From Fabrea salina (Eukaryota > Ciliophora > Heterotrichea > Heterotrichida > Fabreidae), in contig JALIHJ010000060.1 in assembly GCA_022984795.1 (NCBI GenBank), forward strand, positions 62,001-126,000: a stretch of DNA of 64,000 nucleotides, in the 5' to 3' direction. This document shows positions 46,188 through 55,798 of this stretch, piece after piece. A program made the position numbers and the translations under genes. The stretch's first letter is position 1. Every line of letters begins with the position of its first letter. Under the pieces are notes generated by a model. The model worked only from the letters and a program-made list of their open reading frames with translations. It did not search any database and was not told where the DNA came from.

Positions 46188-48263
46188 ATGCACCAGAGTC
46201 GCTTAAACACTATTAAAACTCACCTTTCAGCGATGCCTAAAGCCCAAAAAGAAAACTCACTCGAAGAGTACAGAAACAGAGGCTCCAAAATCGACAAAGA
46301 GCTTTTAAGGTCCAAGTACTACGCTTTGGGCTTTGAGTACTACCAGCATTTCTTCGAAAAGTTTGCGAATGCTCCCAGTTTCGAGCACTTTTCAACTGTA
46401 GACGCAACAACTGACCAAAAGCGCGAACACTACGTGAAGAACCTTACTCATTTACTGGACTTTTTTGACTTTGACAGGCATTCTCACGAAACAAATCCTC
46501 TTCAAGGGTTTGTGTTTGGAAGGGTTTACATGAACTACGACTTAGGAAGCTGTGTGAAACTAGGAGTGAACGGAAGTCTTTACCTGGACTCTTTGCTAGC
46601 TTTAGGCACAGAAAAACACAAAGAACTAGTTGAAAAGGCCTACAACTTAGTGGACATTGGGTGCTTTGCTTTGACAGAACTAGGCCACGGCTCAAATGCC
46701 GCCAAGATTGAAACCAGAGCAGACTACGACAAAGAAACACAAGAGTTCGTCATAAACACCCCAAACGACTTAGCTACTAAGTGGTGGATAGGAGGTGCAG
46801 CCAAAACTTCAAACAAGTGCGTTGTTTTGGCTCAACTTTACATTGACAACGAAAGCAAAGGGGTGCATGTGTTTGTAGTTGACTTAAGAGACTTTGAAAC
46901 TCATAAAGTTAAAGAAGGAGTGGTTATTGGGGACTGCGGGCCCAAAGCAGAACTTGACGGAGTAGACAACGGGTTTATCATTTTTAGGAACTACAGAGTT
47001 CCATACGATGCTTTGCTGGACAGATATGCACAGATCACCTCTGAAGGCTACCAGTCCATCATTGAGAAGAAAGAAAAAAGGTTCGGAGCTATGCTTGCTG
47101 GACTCATAAGGGGCAGAACAGGAGTCCTAAGCAGTTCCGAAGGCAACCTTAAAAACGGACTTACTATTGCTATAAGGTTCGCAGCTGCACGCAGACAGTT
47201 TGGAAACCCCAACTCTCCTGAAAAGCCTATACTAGACTACTCCTTAACAAGGGTGAGACTGATGCCTTGGCTTGCAAACGTGATAGCAACAGGGCTTTGC
47301 TGCGACACTATATTTAGTTTGTACCCCCAAGTGAAGGACAAGATAAGGGCTAACCCTGAGTGCCATGAAGCCTTAGAGCTGCATGCAATACTTTCAGTAC
47401 TCAAGTGCTTAGCTACAGACTGGGCAAGGGACGGACTGACAGAGTGCAGACAAGTTTGTGGAGGCCTGGGGTACTCAGGGTACTCTAGACTAGGCCAACT
47501 TCTAATGGGGCATCACGTTAACTTGACTTGGGAAGGAGACAACCACGTACTTGTACAGCAAACTGCTGCTTTTATCATGAAGAACATGCGCAGTTTAATT
47601 GAAGGCAAGTCTATACAAGCAGAGAGTTTAAAGTTCATAGACGCAAACTCCGACAACCTGAACTACAAGTCCAAACTAAACCAAGAACTGGAACCCGAAG
47701 ACCTACTTGAAGCCCTTAAGTTCAGAACAAACTACTTGATGCACAAATCTTTTCTGAGACTGCAAGAAAACGCTGGGAATTCCGAAAGTATGTTTGAAGC
47801 CTGGAACAAGTCCCAGCCTTTATTTTTGCAAGAACTAGCCAAGTCTTTTGGAGTGTACTTACTCGCCCAAAAGTACCTAGAGTGGGTAGGATCTTTCAAA
47901 GAACACATTGAAACAACAAACATTGCAATGGCTCTTTTCAAACTGTTTGTTTTGGACAAGGTTAACTCTGACTCAGGTATTTTCCTTGAAAGTGGGTTTT
48001 TGTCTGTTGACCAAGTGCAGCTAGTCAGAAACAAGTTTTTAGAACACTGCGAAGTAATAGGCGAAAACAGCTTGAATATCATTGACTCTATTGCAAACCC
48101 AGACAACTTTTTAGGGTCAGTTTTAGGTCACTCTGACGGAAACATTTATGGAAGAATGATAGACGCTGTGGAAAGCAACCCTAATTGTTACGGACCGCCG
48201 CCTTTTATTAAGTCTTTGAGGGAGTTAAGACGGAAAGCTGAGTCTCGGCTAAACTTTAAGTAA
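46188..48263 (+). CDS. ACOX: Peroxisomal acyl-CoA oxidase
   Basis: 691 aa, the family length. It carries the FAD-dependent oxidase core: DIGCFALTELGHGSN, then WWIGGAAKTSNKCVVLAQL, RQFGNP, and ECRQVCGGLGYSGYSRLGQL with the following NLTWEGDN. This enzyme does the first oxidation step of peroxisomal beta-oxidation and yields H2O2. The N terminus contains RLNTIKTHL (residues 5-13), an exact match to the PTS2 pattern R-L-x5-H-L. The C terminus (RLNFK) is not a PTS1. Import by PEX7 is thus the likely route. The stop abuts the stop of the convergent 4-TM gene. Confidence 0.92.
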   Translation: MHQSRLNTIKTHLSAMPKAQKENSLEEYRNRGSKIDKELLRSKYYALGFEYYQHFFEKFANAPSFEHFSTVDATTDQKREHYVKNLTHLLDFFDFDRHSHETNPLQGFVFGRVYMNYDLGSCVKLGVNGSLYLDSLLALGTEKHKELVEKAYNLVDIGCFALTELGHGSNAAKIETRADYDKETQEFVINTPNDLATKWWIGGAAKTSNKCVVLAQLYIDNESKGVHVFVVDLRDFETHKVKEGVVIGDCGPKAELDGVDNGFIIFRNYRVPYDALLDRYAQITSEGYQSIIEKKEKRFGAMLAGLIRGRTGVLSSSEGNLKNGLTIAIRFAAARRQFGNPNSPEKPILDYSLTRVRLMPWLANVIATGLCCDTIFSLYPQVKDKIRANPECHEALELHAILSVLKCLATDWARDGLTECRQVCGGLGYSGYSRLGQLLMGHHVNLTWEGDNHVLVQQTAAFIMKNMRSLIEGKSIQAESLKFIDANSDNLNYKSKLNQELEPEDLLEALKFRTNYLMHKSFLRLQENAGNSESMFEAWNKSQPLFLQELAKSFGVYLLAQKYLEWVGSFKEHIETTNIAMALFKLFVLDKVNSDSGIFLESGFLSVDQVQLVRNKFLEHCEVIGENSLNIIDSIANPDNFLGSVLGHSDGNIYGRMIDAVESNPNCYGPPPFIKSLRELRRKAESRLNFK

Positions 48264-48884
48264 TTAAACTGGCTGACCCACAGGAGCGTTGTAAATAGGC
48301 TGGCCTGGCATTGCAATTATTCCTGAGCGGGGAGCTAAGGTGTTGGCTTGTTGGTTCATGAGCTTGACTACTTCTTCTCCATGGAGGACTAAAATAGTTT
48401 CATTGTATTTGAGTCTTATGTCGGCACTCCAAACGATCTTGGCAAGATAAAAGTTGATCAGAAACAAAATAAATAAGACAATGAAAAGTCCGATCACTCC
48501 ATCAGTTCCCTCTAAAAACACCTCGAAAATGAAGTTCCAAGCAACATTAAACACTAACTCGAACTTTTTGATTTTGGCGTAAATTGAAAGTGGTAGGTAG
48601 GAGTTTTTAAGGATTCCGTTAACAGCAGGAATAGCCATTACTGCTACTGTTATTGAAACAATGTCTAGTAGCAATGCAAGAGCTGCCCAGGCGTCGAATT
48701 CTGCATGAAAGATTTCACTCAGAATGATGAAGAACTCAAAGAACCTAAGAACTCCTACTATAATGTCCAAAACACCTACTACAATCACCCCGTTCTTAAG
48801 AGTCATGCACCTTAAAAAGGACTTGTAAGGCCCCCCTAAGTACTTCATAAAACTTTCTTCTTCAGCTGGGCTCTGGACTTCCAT
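48264..48884 (-). CDS. Four-transmembrane protein of unknown function
   Basis: 206 aa. Hydrophobic helices lie near residues 30-57, 65-90, 105-125 and 130-152 (for instance GVIGLFIVLFILFLINFYL). A short cytosolic N terminus (MEVQSPAEEESF) precedes them. The hydrophilic tail ends in a Pro/Gly-rich stretch (IIAMPGQPIYNAPVGQPV). Similar small 4-TM proteins are abundant in ciliates. I do not recognise a named family. Confidence 0.78.
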   Translation of the reverse strand: MEVQSPAEEESFMKYLGGPYKSFLRCMTLKNGVIVVGVLDIIVGVLRFFEFFIILSEIFHAEFDAWAALALLLDIVSITVAVMAIPAVNGILKNSYLPLSIYAKIKKFELVFNVAWNFIFEVFLEGTDGVIGLFIVLFILFLINFYLAKIVWSADIRLKYNETILVLHGEEVVKLMNQQANTLAPRSGIIAMPGQPIYNAPVGQPV

Positions 48885-48889
48885 TTATA
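48885..48889. promoter_or_regulatory. 5-nt divergent spacer TTATA
   Basis: Five bases, TTATA, separate the ATG of the 4-TM gene from the ATG of the pseudokinase/LRR gene. It is the shortest divergent spacer in the window. Confidence 0.6.
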
Positions 48890-51610
48890 ATGGGACAGAA
48901 CTTGAAAAGCATGCACTCTTCTCACCTCAGCATTGAAAAGGTAACTTCTACTTAGCAACTCAACTCAATAACCCTGAACCAAGCTAAGAAGCTCTGTGGA
49001 CGGTGGAAAAGTTTAGGGATTCCTTTTTTCATGGGAGTTACTGAGTTCCACAAAAACGTAGTGCAAGAAGAACTTAACATGAACTACGATAAGTACTTGT
49101 CAAACGGAATAGAAATAGAAGTAATAGAGTTCTTAACTGGGCTAATTCTGATGAGTGTAGGGCCTTTAGAAAGCAAAATAGAAGGTAAGGTTTACTTAGC
49201 TCTTTTTGAGTTTTATAAGTTCGAAGAAGAAGAAGTCATGACTCCTGACGAGTTTTACATATGCATTGACAAGTCACTCAGAGCAATCTGCCACGAAGGC
49301 CAAATCCAAATACCTTACGTTGAAAAAGAGTCACTAGAAGACTTCCGCGATGAAGTTACTCAGGACGAATGCATAACTTATGAAACTTTCAGAAGCATAA
49401 TCATGCAGGAATGCGAGAAGTTCGCTAACGTTTTCCAGGAGTCCTACAACTTTCTGCGGATGTTCAGCACTCACGTAGTAGAAAACCCTTTTCCAGTAAT
49501 CAGCTTTTTGCAGCCAGGAAACTTGTTTTTAGGCAAGTACGAAATAACAAACCCCCCCAAACTGATAGAAGAGATTTCCTCTAACTACAAAAGGAAGTAC
49601 AAGCACTCGTTGCTCCAAGTTAAGCCTATGTTGGGCGAAGAAGGCAAACTTACGTTTGAACTTATTTACCTTTCAGGAATCAACGGAGACAAAAGCTTCA
49701 GACAAAACTACTTCAGAGAAATCGTTCTTAAAAACAAACTGACTAAAGAAGAAATGAACGAGTTCGGCGAGTTGCCTGGAGGCATTCTTTATAAAAGCAT
49801 ATCAGAACTTGAAGCCACCCAAATGACTCTTGGCGAGTACTTTGAAGAGAAGTCTCAAGAAATGGAAACTAAAAACTCAGACGAACCCAGAAGGAAAATA
49901 GTTTGCATGAACGAAATAGAAACTATATCGCTTGGACTCAAACTTTTAGACGAACTAGAAGTTCTGCACTCTATAAACGTTTTGCACTCCAACATCAACC
50001 CTAGTTCAGTGTACCTCATTGAACAAGACATCAACCGTCTGAGGTTTTTAGACCTAGAACTTGCCATTTGGGACCCTATAGAGATACTGGGTTCTGAAAG
50101 TGCTTACTTCCAGCAACTAGTAGGAGACAAGTACGACACCACCTTCAGAGACATTAACTACTTGTCCCCAGAACACGAAGAACTTGCCAAGAAGTACCAA
50201 AAAGCAAAAAAGGTGCCACAAGAAGGAGTGGGCAAGCAATGCGACATATACAGCATAGGAGCCATTCTGTTTAGGGCCCTTACAGGAAAAGCTCCTGTGA
50301 GTTTTAGCGAAGACACCAAAGACCACCCTTCTTTACATGAAGAAGAAAGAGACTGGCTTGAAGAATTCAAGTGTCCTGAAGAACTAGACCCAATAGTGAT
50401 GTCTAACGGAATGACCCAGTTTCTACTGAAAATATTGGCTAAGGACACCCAAGTTAGACACAAAGACATCATGGAAGCAAAAAGAGAACTGAGTCAACTT
50501 GTAGGACTGATTGAAAGGATTCCAAAATTACTTATGAAAGGACTAGAGCACATTCCTCACAACAACCACGAGATGTTTGAAGACGACTACGTTTTGGACT
50601 TGCACGAAGAAGGAATAGACGACTTTTGTCTAGAGTACCTGTACAAGTTTATTACGGAAAGCAGAATTCCTAATATTCGGATGTTTGGAAACATAGGTTT
50701 ACCCATTCGGGCTCTTGCTTCCAACAGCATTGACAAACTTGAACTTTCAAGCCAAAACATATACGCTGAAGAACTAAAATTGCTTTCGTTTTTCATCAAA
50801 ATAAACACTAGTTTACTAGAAGTAGACCTTTCAAAGAATCCTTTGTTACAAAGACACTCTTTTGACAAGCAAGAAAACGAAGAAGACGCTAGTTCAGAGA
50901 GCAAAACTACTATGGGGTTCAGTTGGCTCTTGGAAGCTCTGGAGTCGCATAGTGAACTTAAAAGACTAGAACTAGCACAAGTAGAACTCGGTGAAGAACT
51001 TGCAAACCAACTCTGCGTCCCCATTGCTAAAAACTTGAACTTAGAAAAGATTAACTTGGCTAACTGCGAACTAGGTGTAGAAGGCACTATGTATATCTGC
51101 AACACTGTCCAAAGCATGAAGAACCTCAGGTACATAAACCTTAGCAGCAACGACATTGGGGATCAAGGCGCTAAGCACGTAGCTAAGTTGCTAGAAACAA
51201 ACCACCACATACTTGAAATAGACTTGTTCAGAAACAACATTGCAAAAGAAGGAGGAGAGGCCATTGGAGCAGCACTTACGAACAACTTCATTATTCAGAA
51301 ACTAAGCATTGGAGACAACGAAATTGAACAGGACGAAAAAGACTTAATTCTGCAAAGTGTTATGTTTAACACTCAGTACAAAAAACTCAAAGCTACTAAC
51401 GAAAGGTTTGGGGAGTTCGGGTACAACCTGATGGCTGAAAGCATTAAACGCTGGACTGAAAAGTCCAAGTTTGTTTTGGAAAAACTCAGAGCAAGGCTTC
51501 ACCAGTGCGAGGACGAAATCGACCAAAAACTAGCAGAACTCCTACTGGACTCAGAAGGCAACTTAGAAATGCCTGAGTTTTCTAGTCAGTTAAGCCAAGA
51601 GTATAGTTAA
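48890..51610 (+). CDS. Myristoylated EF-hand-like/pseudokinase/LRR protein, copy 1
   Basis: Exons join(48890..48940,48956..51610), 901 aa. The 17-residue first exon (MGQNLKSMHSSHLSIEK) is shown by the 15-nt intron and by alignment with the next gene. Gly2 with Ser7 suggests N-myristoylation. Residues about 40-170 contain helix-loop-helix units like degenerate EF-hands (LALFEFYKFEEEEVMTPDEF). A kinase-like domain (about 190-510) has LHSNINPSSVYL where HRD should be, so Asn replaces the catalytic Asp. It has FLDLELAIW for DFG, and keeps CDIYSIGAILFRALTG. RI-type leucine-rich repeats follow (about 560-810, INLSSNDIGDQGAKHVAKLL). Catalysis is unlikely; a scaffold role is an inference. Confidence 0.82.
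48941..48955 (+). other. 15-nt intron (pseudokinase/LRR copy 1)
   Basis: GTAACTTCTACTTAG, A at position 10, phase 0, with TAG as its last codon if retained. Copy 2 downstream has no intron here. Confidence 0.92.
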
Positions 51611-51613
51611 TAA

Positions 51614-54328
51614 ATGGGAAACTCTTTGAGTCTTTTATACGAAACTCACAAAGAAGACAAACTCAAAAAGCACGTTATTCCAGTTGAGGAAGTAAGTACT
51701 CTCTGCATGCGCTGGAGGAAACTCAGGTCCCCCGAAACGATGACTCCAAATGAGTTCCAAAAAGCAATTGTGCAGAACAAAAAAGTAAAACTTAACTACA
51801 AGAAGTTTTACGACAGTGGCTCAGAAATACAAGTAATAGAGTTTTTGACAGGTTTGATTATACTGAGTTCAGGAAGTTTAGAAGATAGGCTTAAGTGCCT
51901 TTTCAAACTGTACTGTGTAGAAGACCAGTCTTGCATGATGTTTGAAGAACTCATTGAGTGCTTGGAAAATTCACTTATGGCTCTGTGCAACCTTGGGGAA
52001 GTCCAAACCTATGAAATAGACCAACCTGCGCTTGACGAGTTTTGTATGGAAATTTCTGGAGGCGAAGCTATAGACTTTACCACCTTTAAAGACTCCATTC
52101 GGGCAGAATGTTACAAGTTTGCAGAGATTCTTCAGCAGTCTTACACCTACATTCGGAGCGTTTCAACTATTTTGATAGAAAATCCTTTCCAGGTGATTCC
52201 TTACCTTCAAAAGGGGTCTTTGTTTTTAGGCAAGTACGAAATAATAGAAACTCCCCAAATGAAGAAGTACGTTTCTTCAACTTACAAGCAAAAGTACAAG
52301 CACGCTAACCTGAACGTAAAGCCTATGCTGGGCAACGAAGGCAGTTTGAGCTTTGAGTTGATCTACTTAGTAGGAGTTCAAGCTGATAAAAACTTCCGAC
52401 AAAACTACTTCAGAGAAATAGTTCTGAAAAACAAACTCAGTGACAATCGAATCAATGAGTTCGGGGAACTCCCTGGAGGCCTTCTTTATAAAAGAGTGTT
52501 TCAGTTTGAAACTTCCCAAATGACTCTTGAAGACTACTTCCGAAACAAAGCTCCTAACACAAAAGCTAGGTTTGAAAACTCCAGCAAAAAGTTCAAACTT
52601 AAGTGTTTAACTGAAGAAGAAGCCATTGAAATATGCCTGCAGCTTTTAGAACAACTAGAAACTCTGCACAACATCCAAGTAATACACTCAAACGTGGAAC
52701 CCGACTCAGTTTATCTTTTGGGAGACGACATTAACAAGTTGGCTTTTCTAGACCTAGAACTCGCTATCTGGGACCCTTTAGAAATACTAGGAATTGAAAG
52801 CAGGTACTTCAAACAACTTCCTGAAGACAAATACGACACTTCTTTTAGAGACAGGAATTACTTGGCCCCTGAGCACAAAGAACTAGCTGAGGAGTATAGA
52901 CGCACTTCTAGAATTCCTAAGCAAAACATCACCTACCAGTGCGACTTGTACGGAATAGGAGCCATCATCTACAGAGGACTTACTGGAACAACTGTAGGAA
53001 GGTTCAGCGAAAACACCTCTGAGCACAGTGACTTGGGCTCTAAACGAGAGTACTTAACTGACTGGGAGTGTCCTCATCAGCTGAAAGAACTAAGAGTTTC
53101 TAACAGCCTCTGCAGCTTTTTGATAAAAATCCTGGCTAAGGACCCAAATTTTAGGTACAAAAACATACAAGAAGTGAGAAGTGACATTCTGAAACTCCAA
53201 GACGAACTGAAATCCATTCCCGAAGAGCTGCTTGAAGGACTTGAGCACAAAACTCCTAAAGACGAGTTAATGTTTAGTGACGACTGCGTGGTTGACTTGA
53301 GAAAACATAACATCAACGACTTTACTTTAGAGTACCTGTTGAAGTTCATAATGGATTCTAGAATCACCAACATCAGGGTCTTTGGAGGAATACTGCCTCT
53401 GTACGCCCTTAGAGAAAACAAAACTAGCATTTTGGACTTGTCAGGGCAAAAGTTGCACTGCGAAGAACTAAGGTTGCTTTCCCAGTTTATTGCAATCAAT
53501 CAGTCCTTAAGAATACTGAACCTGTCCAACAATCCTTTGATGGAAAGGCATGAGTCCCAACACACTCCACAAAACACCAAAGTTACTATTGCTGAAATGT
53601 CGTTTAGGGAGTTTGTAAACTCGCTCAAAAACCATACTAACTTAGTGGAGTTTCGGTTATCTAACGTTTGCATGGGGAACTACTTATTGAGTGAGCTAGT
53701 TGAGCCTTTGAAGCAAAACCATTTGACAATCCTAGACTTAAGTTACTGCAACTTAGGGCCTACAGGAATTGAAGAGGTTTCTCAACTCTGTGCTAACTGC
53801 TCACATCTTAATTACTTGAACTTAAGCGGAAACTCAATAAGTGACGAGGGGTCAAAGCATTTAGCCAGCATAATACAGAAAAACCACAATATAGCAGAAC
53901 TAGAAATAGCCAACAACCAAATAGGCAACCAAGGAGCAAAAACTATAGCAAGAGCCATTACAGACAACTTCGCTATAGAAAACATCAACATCAAGGACAA
54001 CACCATGGACACCAACGAGTCAGAGTTAATATCCCAAAGCGTTGCTTTCAACACTCAGTACGCTAAGTTCAAAAGTACCAATAAAAAGTACGGCGAGTAT
54101 GCTTACAACTTAATTGCTGAAAGCATTAAAAAGTGGGTGGAGTCCCACAAGTTTGTAGTGGACAAGCTGAATGCCCGACTAAACAACTGCGAAGACGAAA
54201 TAGACAGAAAACTCAGAGAAATCCTTTTAGACTCGAAAGGGAACTTGAACCTGAAGCCTGTTCCTCTGAAGTACTCTTACAACCCAGGAGAGGGAACAGT
54301 GCACTTCGAATACAATAAAAAAAAGTAA
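51614..54328 (+). CDS. Myristoylated EF-hand-like/pseudokinase/LRR protein, copy 2
   Basis: 904 aa, tandem paralogue beginning 3 nt after the stop of copy 1. MGNSLSLLYE again offers Gly2 for myristoylation. Both copies share GSEIQVIEFLTG-like, FRQNYFREIVLKNKL and FGELPGG blocks. The same pseudokinase losses occur (LHSNVEPDSVYLL, FLDLELAIWDP), with the CDLYGIGAIIYRGLTG helix kept. The LRR part (SHLNYLNLSGNSISDEGSKH) and the end NNCEDEIDRKLREILLDS are also shared. The copies differ clearly throughout, so the duplication is old. Both likely share one ancestral function. Confidence 0.82.
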   Translation: MGNSLSLLYETHKEDKLKKHVIPVEEVSTLCMRWRKLRSPETMTPNEFQKAIVQNKKVKLNYKKFYDSGSEIQVIEFLTGLIILSSGSLEDRLKCLFKLYCVEDQSCMMFEELIECLENSLMALCNLGEVQTYEIDQPALDEFCMEISGGEAIDFTTFKDSIRAECYKFAEILQQSYTYIRSVSTILIENPFQVIPYLQKGSLFLGKYEIIETPQMKKYVSSTYKQKYKHANLNVKPMLGNEGSLSFELIYLVGVQADKNFRQNYFREIVLKNKLSDNRINEFGELPGGLLYKRVFQFETSQMTLEDYFRNKAPNTKARFENSSKKFKLKCLTEEEAIEICLQLLEQLETLHNIQVIHSNVEPDSVYLLGDDINKLAFLDLELAIWDPLEILGIESRYFKQLPEDKYDTSFRDRNYLAPEHKELAEEYRRTSRIPKQNITYQCDLYGIGAIIYRGLTGTTVGRFSENTSEHSDLGSKREYLTDWECPHQLKELRVSNSLCSFLIKILAKDPNFRYKNIQEVRSDILKLQDELKSIPEELLEGLEHKTPKDELMFSDDCVVDLRKHNINDFTLEYLLKFIMDSRITNIRVFGGILPLYALRENKTSILDLSGQKLHCEELRLLSQFIAINQSLRILNLSNNPLMERHESQHTPQNTKVTIAEMSFREFVNSLKNHTNLVEFRLSNVCMGNYLLSELVEPLKQNHLTILDLSYCNLGPTGIEEVSQLCANCSHLNYLNLSGNSISDEGSKHLASIIQKNHNIAELEIANNQIGNQGAKTIARAITDNFAIENINIKDNTMDTNESELISQSVAFNTQYAKFKSTNKKYGEYAYNLIAESIKKWVESHKFVVDKLNARLNNCEDEIDRKLREILLDSKGNLNLKPVPLKYSYNPGEGTVHFEYNKKK

Positions 54329-54333
54329 TAACT

Positions 54334-55797
54334 ATGGAGATATGTAGTATAGTTTTTTCTGAGCGTGAAAAGCAAAGCTACTCGGCGGAGTTCAGTAAAC
54401 TCACTTCTGACCAGCAGAAACCTCTTTCTGAAAGAGAACTTATAGGACAAGTGGCTTTGTGCTTCTTCAAAAGCCTTAAGTTAACCGATGAGGACTTCAG
54501 CAATGTTTGGAATCTAGTTTCTGAAAGAAGGAGCTACTTAAAGCTTCAAAACTTTATGTGTGCCATGCGACTTTGCAGTGCAAAGCGCCAAGGTAAAGAA
54601 ATCTCGCTTGAAAGCCTTAAAACAGAACAAAAAGTAATTGCTAAAAGGAAGAAAACAACTAGTGCAGAACCTAGTTTTCCTAAGAACTCAGTTACCTTAG
54701 TGTCTAAACAAACACTTAAAAGGATAACAGAAGAAGTTATTCAAGAAGAACCCTTAGTGTGTGTGCTAGAACCTACTTATGTAAGCTCAATGTGGAAAGG
54801 GTACTACTTGTATAGAATCCAAACAAAAGTTAACAGGAAAATATTTGCAGTGCAGAGAAGGTTCAGTGACCTAGACTGGTTCCACTCCCAACTTTCAAGA
54901 ATATTTAAAGGCCGCCCAATACCTCCACTTCCGCCTAAGAAAGTAACTGGTACAAGCAATTACGAGTTTTTAGAAAAAAGAAGACTTGAGATCGAGAACT
55001 ACTTGAACTTCCTTACCAAAGATACCGAAGTTCTAAACTCCACTGCTTTTAAAGTGTTTACTGAAACTCCTTTAGAAAAATTCAGTTCTGAAAAAAAGAA
55101 GGTTGAGCAAATCAACTACCAAGAAGAGCACAAAACTCTAAGGGACTCCTGCGAAGAACTACTTGCCACTGCCAAAAACAAAGCTGACTTGTTTCTATAC
55201 AAAAAGATTTACCCTTTTAGCAGTGAAATTAAGAACATAGAAACTTTTCTTAGCTACATTAAACAACCAACACTTAGCCTAACTAACTCACTTTATGAAC
55301 AAATTAGATGCGAGTTCGAAACTAACTCAGTGTTTTTGAACCTTAAAACGGAGTATGAAAGTTACTTCATCAACTACAGAGAAGCAATTGAAAACGCACA
55401 CTTAGAACAAACTAAAGCTATGCAAGAACTTAAACAGTACTACCTGAGAATAGCTAGCATTTGTAAGACCATAGCAACTTACAAAGCCTGTATGAGTGAA
55501 AGTTCCCGTCTAGAGTACCTTTTGTTCCTCAAAAACCAAAGAAAAAGCACCTTTGAAGACCAAGAGTCACTTGCTCAGTTAGACTTGCAAGTAAATGACT
55601 GCATCTCTAAAATTGACAAACTAAAAACGGACACTAAAGCCGCACAAAGCACCATACAAAAAGAACACACTGAACTAGAAGCTTACAGAAAAAGCAACTT
55701 GGTTCTAAACTTAAACTCAATAGTTCAAAGTCGTTTAAAGTCAAATGAAGCAGAGTGTCTTTATTGGAAAGAAGCTTTGCGGAATCTTAAGTTTTAA
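54334..55797 (+). CDS. PX-domain sorting nexin, SNX8/Mvp1-like
   Basis: 487 aa. An EH-like helical N-terminal region (about 20-95: LTDEDFSNVWNLVSERRSYL) precedes the PX domain (about 140-250). The PX domain has RRFSDLDWFHSQL, PPLPPKK and EFLEKRRLEIENYLNFL, the PtdIns3P-binding layout. The remaining about 230 residues are helical and can form a BAR-like dimer. EH-like plus PX plus BAR is the order seen in SNX8/Mvp1, which form tubules at endosomes. It starts 5 nt after copy 2 of the pseudokinase pair and ends one base from the LRR gene stop. Confidence 0.82.
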   Translation: MEICSIVFSEREKQSYSAEFSKLTSDQQKPLSERELIGQVALCFFKSLKLTDEDFSNVWNLVSERRSYLKLQNFMCAMRLCSAKRQGKEISLESLKTEQKVIAKRKKTTSAEPSFPKNSVTLVSKQTLKRITEEVIQEEPLVCVLEPTYVSSMWKGYYLYRIQTKVNRKIFAVQRRFSDLDWFHSQLSRIFKGRPIPPLPPKKVTGTSNYEFLEKRRLEIENYLNFLTKDTEVLNSTAFKVFTETPLEKFSSEKKKVEQINYQEEHKTLRDSCEELLATAKNKADLFLYKKIYPFSSEIKNIETFLSYIKQPTLSLTNSLYEQIRCEFETNSVFLNLKTEYESYFINYREAIENAHLEQTKAMQELKQYYLRIASICKTIATYKACMSESSRLEYLLFLKNQRKSTFEDQESLAQLDLQVNDCISKIDKLKTDTKAAQSTIQKEHTELEAYRKSNLVLNLNSIVQSRLKSNEAECLYWKEALRNLKF

Positions 55798-55798
55798 G

